Source: Piper betle (Eukaryota; Streptophyta; Magnoliopsida; Piperales; Piperaceae). Taken from it: 64,000 nucleotides of DNA. The stretch spans positions 1 to 64,000 of the forward strand of contig JAURVB010001787.1 of assembly GCA_033002965.1 (NCBI GenBank), in the 5' to 3' direction. The translations under genes and the position numbers were made by a program. The notes below the pieces were generated by a model. It saw only the letters and a program-made list of their open reading frames with translations, ran no database searches and was not told where the DNA came from. Positions 59,385 to 64,000 of the stretch are shown piece by piece (positions within the stretch are counted from its first letter, which is position 1; the number at the start of each line of letters is the position of its first letter).

Positions 59385-61581
59385 ATGGTGCAAGAGAACA
59401 AGAAGCCTCAGAATTCAGCTTCTAAAAAATTGTTTAAATGTAAAGCTTCAAAAAAGTTGAAGCCTAATGCAAAGATTGTGAAAAATACGAGCAATGCCAC
59501 AAATTTTGAACAGGTCGAGGTTAAGAAAACTGTGAATGGAGAAAGTAGTAAAATTTCATCAGACAAGACTGAGCAAAAGTTGGAAGAAGCCAGACATATT
59601 GTGAAAGAGACCAGCAATTTGACAAAATTGGATCAGGTCAAGCTTAAGAAAATTGTGAATGCGGAAAGTGCTGAAAAATCATCAGGCAAGACAAAACCAA
59701 AGGAGATAGAAGCCAGACAGATTGTGAAAGAGACGAGTAATCTTAGAACACCTGAACTGGCTGATGGCAAGAAAATTGTGAATGCAGAAACTGGTAAAGA
59801 GTCATCAGACAAGACAGAATCAAAGGTGGAAGAAGCCACATTTAATATGAAATCTAGTGCCCAAAAGATGTATGCAAAAAGAAAAGGTAAAGCTGCTTTG
59901 CTGGATCATGAGAAAGTTAAAAATGTTGTAAGTTCTCAAAATCATAATTCTACAGAAAAGGGAAAAGTAAAACCATCTCCACTTCTGTGGATAACGGTTC
60001 CATCAGTGAAGATAAAATAAAGAGCAAAAGCAGCAATAGAGCGGTTGATGCACAAGGACATGATAAGGATTTGTCTGGAAGAGATGATGAGAGGAGCAGA
60101 GAAAAGATTGGTGGGTTGATTTTTATGTGCAGTGCGAAGACCAAAGCTGATTGTTTCCGGTATATGGTTATGGGCCTTCCTGCAGGTAAGATAGAGATCG
60201 TAAGGACCATCAAGCCTGGGTTGAAACTATTCCTTTATGATTTTGACCGCAGGCTCTTATATGGAATCTACAAAGCTTCTTCTGCTGGCAGTATGAAGCT
60301 TGAACCTCGCGCTTTTAAAGGATCATTTCCGGCACAGGTGTTTGATATTTTTGAAATCATTGTTTTCTCTACCTGCAAACAGATACAACTTGTCCTCCAT
60401 GTTCTCCATGAAACAACAATTTTTATTTTTTAATGAACAGGTTCGTTTTAAGGTGCACAAAGACTGTATACCGTTACCAGAAAGGGTATTCAAGAGAGCG
60501 ATTAGTGAAACTTATGACGAGAGGTCGCACAAGTTCAAAATGGAGCTTACAACCAAGCAAGTAAGGATTACTTCTTGACTAATGTGTCCATAACTAATAT
60601 TTTCCATTGAGCTAGCAGTAAGATACTATTTTTTGGCTGAAATTGTTTTGATTGATTGCCTTGTTTGTATAGGTGCACAGGTTGATTGTTCTGTTTAGAA
60701 CTGCCCCACACTCTCCTCGAAGAGGTAGTCCTTTTGGGCAGAGGAATCTTGCTCCCAGGCGTGTTATTGAGGATAGAGAAGTTCCTAGAGTAGCTCATAA
60801 TGGAGTTCGGAGTACTGTTGAAACATTCCGTGAGAATTATAACATTCAACCTAAACGTGATCAAATCGGCCAGGTTCGCGTTATTCACCCGGAAATGCAT
60901 ACCCAGCGAAGAGAGTTGCACTCTCGAGATCCGTTGTTCCTTTCGGAGCAAGAGTACAGGGCCTTTGGTCTTTCACGGCCGCATATACATCAAGTTCAAA
61001 CAGCTTTGAGTGCTTCACCTGCTAATCTCCATGGTTACAGTTTTGAGTCATCAACATCATATCCTCAACAGCTGAAAGAAGTTACTTGTCTAGAGCCGTC
61101 CCATCCTCCGTACACAAGAAGACCAACCTCAGATGACATTGACTATGATCACCTACATAGAGGTGGTAGCAGACTCGAGTATGTGAGTGGGCAGAAGTCT
61201 GATATTGATCATGCTGAAGCTTATGAAGCCAGAAGGTCCTATGCATCTACTTCACTTGTGCAATCAGGTTATGATAATCTATATGACACTGTCTCCCCAA
61301 TGAGAACCCAACATGTTAGGTATTCATTAGATCGAGATGGACCTGCATATGATGACAGAAGGTTTCGTGCGCCATTTAGAGTCATTACCCATTATGATTA
61401 TGATCCAAGATTCAGGGCGGGTAGAGGTGAAGTACTGTCATCTGCATATAATGCCCTACCCATGCCGGAACCAAATAAGAGGCGATCAGAGTATCTTAAC
61501 GAGGATCCTGCAACTTACTCTGGATTATCATCTTATTATACACCTACAGGTTCCTCTTTCCGTAATTACGAAGCAGAATGA
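59385..61581 (+). CDS. DCD (development and cell death) domain protein, one apparent frameshift
   Basis: Coding exons 59385-60337, 60441-60560 and 60673-61581 have GT/AG borders and join in phase. The lysine-rich N-terminus has three 41-residue repeats. The DCD domain (about residues 243-366) starts [12 protein letters not shown], continues [36 protein letters not shown], and ends V-H-R-L-I-V-L-F. The C-terminus is Tyr/Arg/Ser-rich. DCD proteins act in plant stress and programmed cell death responses. The frame of the first part ends in a stop at 60020, while the DCD frame opens upstream of 59987; they overlap around GGGAAAAGTAAAACC at 59957-59975. One missing A would reconcile them (953 nt present, 954 needed), so this is an assembly error or a recent mutation. 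Without it the product would be about 660 residues. Confidence 0.82.
59475..59840 (+). repeat. Three in-frame 123/123/120-bp coding repeats
   Basis: Units start ATTGTGAAA at 59475, 59598 and 59721, and the fourth boundary is at 59841. Each encodes I-V-K-(E/N)-T-S-N followed by a K-K-x-V-N-x-E and S-S-x-K-T block, about 41 residues, Lys/Glu/Ser-rich and probably disordered. Confidence 0.85.
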
Positions 61582-62565
61582 TTCTTTACTTGATAGTGTA
61601 GCATGAAAAACTGTTTTAAGGTTGACATGTACGTATTGAAAGGTTTTGGAAACAGCAAAGCTGCAAGATGTTATCTTCAACATGCCTTGATCAACAATTT
61701 CTAAGCTGGATTACTGATCGTATCAGCAAACATACCAAATCACATTGAATCACTTTGCTACAATATTTTCCCCTGGCTCTTCTCAGTCTCTCCTGCCTGG
61801 GAAATTCCTTGATCATCAACAAGATTAACTATAGCTTGTTCCTAACATTGCGAACCTTGCTGACAAAGGGACATCTTTGGCACCCTCAAACGACTCTTCT
61901 GTGCATGATTAATTTATTTGGTGTTGTCAGTTGTTCAGTTCGGCAAGTCGATCGGCCATTTTCATTTAGGATATGATTGGTTATCTTGAAATTATCCAAA
62001 AAGAAATCTAAAATTTAGAGGAAACAAATTATTTTGTGTTTGGATGCTCAGAAATTTAATCGAAGTAAATTTTATTTTCAGTCGTAATAAGTCTAAAGGA
62101 AAATTTTATAAAAAATTTTCTTGTAAAATTGAAAGAAATTAGTTCTTGTAAAATTGAAAGAAATTAGTTCTCGTAAAAAATGAAAGAAATTAAGAGAAAT
62201 TTTAAGAGACTCTCCTAGGAAAAAAAATATATTTTTATCTTATTTATATATATATATAAATATAGTTTTGGAAATTTTTAAAATTTTTATATCACATCAC
62301 TTTATTGCCTTCAATTTTCTATGAATTTTTTTTTGTTTACGATTTTTACATGTCAACCAGGAGTTTTAAATTTGCAAATCTGATGTTGCAATAAGCTGAT
62401 AAAAGTGGTACAAGTGAGAGCTGAAAATTATGTAGAGATCTTAAATTAATTATATATTATTAAGTAGCAAATTTTAATTTAAATAATATAATAATAAATA
62501 TATAGCTAAAGTTTTCAAATTTTTTTAGAATTTCTAATTTTGTAGGATGATACTCTAAAGTTTTC

Positions 62566-62614
<49 letters not shown>

Positions 62615-62846
62615 AATCATCATCGTCATCGCCATCATCATTTTAAATAAAATAAACAAGCATTAATGAGATTATAGAACTATTATGGGTTAGAACCAGA
62701 CAGAATTTAAGAAAGGATGAAATGCGACTCTTAAATTGGCTAAAATATACTCAAAATTATTTTTTTTGTAAAAACTTTGGTTTTATTGTTTTTTCGATAA
62801 AGTAATTTATTTATAATTCAAAAAGGTGAGAAGTGATGGTTATATA
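61582..62846. other. 3' UTR and spacer with simple repeats
   Basis: A 25-bp unit TTCTTGTAAAATTGAAAGAA.. occurs three times at 62118, 62143 and 62168. (TTA)n lies at 62566-62612, followed by a CATCATCG run. No gene. Confidence 0.6.
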
Positions 62847-64000
62847 ATAATGGTGGGCGCAGATGCCAAAATTATCGAGTTTGACCAAAGTCCAACGTAT
62901 GTCCGATCGAATTTAATTGACTAAATTCAACCGAATAATAATAAATTAAATATGGATATTCTTAGTCCGACCGAATGACTGACCAAATGTCTGATATTTT
63001 ATATTAATAACATAGTGCCTTTAACATTTATGAGGTTATTATTATCTTCTATAAAAATTTAAAATCATGATACACATTAAAATTAATTAAGTTTATACAT
63101 AAAACTGATATTTACTGTCTAAAATAACTCAAAATAATTTACATAGAAAAAAGATAAAAGTCATCCTCATATTTAGGAATTTAGAAAAATACATTCATAT
63201 CAACAATCATATCAAACTATTTACTATATAATTAGAACGCTCTCAAGTAGTATCATAATTTATTAAATTTTCAAAATTCATCTCTTATGTATTTTAAAGT
63301 CAAACAAAAAATAATCAATGTATAGAAGCTTTAAAATATCTAGTCTAATATTATATATACTTCTAAGACAAAATATTATAGTAGTTGATTTTTTATCCAA
63401 TATAGTTCACCTACGTAAAAGAATATTCAAAAGAGTTAATTGCTTGTAAAAATATTTTACAAATATTAACAGAGTAAAAACTAAATATAACATTCTCACA
63501 TACTCTTTATAATTATGAATATGTTGGAATAACATATTCATCAATACAATCATCAATATCTTTTCATTTTTTAATATTCATTGTTTCAAATAAATTTGAT
63601 GATAAAGTTAGTTGTTTCTCTATAATTAAAAAATATATTAACAAGAAAAGAACATATATTAAAAAATATATCAAAAAAATATGGATATAAAATATGAATT
63701 ACCTTTATATTCAATCCTCATTAAATTTTGGGTAGGTATCAAAGTTGTATCAAAGCTTCAAGTATTCTTTTGGATCAAACTATTTTTAGTTAAACCAATT
63801 TTTTGTTCTCCAATACTAAATACCGATTTAGAACCGACAATTGACATAAAAATGGCTAAAATATTTTAATTATTTTTCCTAAAATAAGATATTTTATTAT
63901 ATTCAATTTCTACCTTAATAATATATCAAATTATTCTTCTACTCCATCTAGAAAAAAATAATTGATTCATCCACATAATTCTTTAAATTAGTTCACGTAA
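62847..64000. mobile_element. Element X, copy 2 (runs off the window)
   Basis: Begins ATGGTGGGCGCAG, then collinear with 54765-56830, but without the 946-bp hAT-type insertion, whose site corresponds to GAGTAAAAACTAAATATAAC near 63470-63490. No transposase domain recognised. Confidence 0.6.

Overview
The window is nuclear DNA of a flowering plant. The signs are intron-containing genes with plant-specific domains (DUF3444 J-protein, DCD domain), plant-type gypsy and copia LTRs, hAT-type non-autonomous transposons and a decayed insertion of plastid DNA. The GC-rich SDR exon hints at a monocot, but the species cannot be named from this sequence.

Layout. 1-9 kb is repeats: a truncated 3-kb-type LTR (copy A), an older relative of it, a 40-bp minisatellite and a small hAT-type element. 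10.1-11.8 kb holds a short-chain dehydrogenase gene (minus strand) next to a frameshifted CDC25/ACR2-like first exon (plus strand). 12-35 kb is nested transposon territory: a solo LTR (D), a foldback element split by a hAT-type element, an Athila-like gypsy relic split by a 2,999-bp solo LTR (B), a retroelement ORF split by a 2,800-bp solo LTR (C), and a compact non-autonomous LTR retrotransposon with primer binding site (30.5-33.4 kb). 35.8-42.2 kb is a J-domain/DUF3444 gene with a long leader intron that itself carries repeats. 44.4-47.9 kb holds a possible minus-strand multi-exon gene for an unrecognised protein with membrane segments; a copia-like solo LTR lies in an intron. 49.1-50.6 kb is an inverted, decayed plastid segment (rps18-rpl33-psaJ-trnP). 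51.1-52.8 kb is a small two-coding-exon gene for a 71-residue, probably mitochondrial protein. 54.8-57 kb and 62.8-64 kb are two copies of one AT-rich element, the first interrupted by a hAT-type insertion. 57.4-61.6 kb is a DCD-domain gene with one apparent frameshift.

No operon-like cooperation exists between the genes; they are unrelated housekeeping or stress-type genes in repeats. The most unusual signal is a cassette of about 170 bp plus an adjoining GC-rich block that is present both in the 3-kb LTR family (5-bp target duplications) and in all three hAT-type elements (perfect 8-bp target duplications), although the ends of these elements are unrelated. Most insertion boundaries were read directly from matching target-site duplications. 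Exon boundaries are manual, based on GT/AG sites and reading phase.
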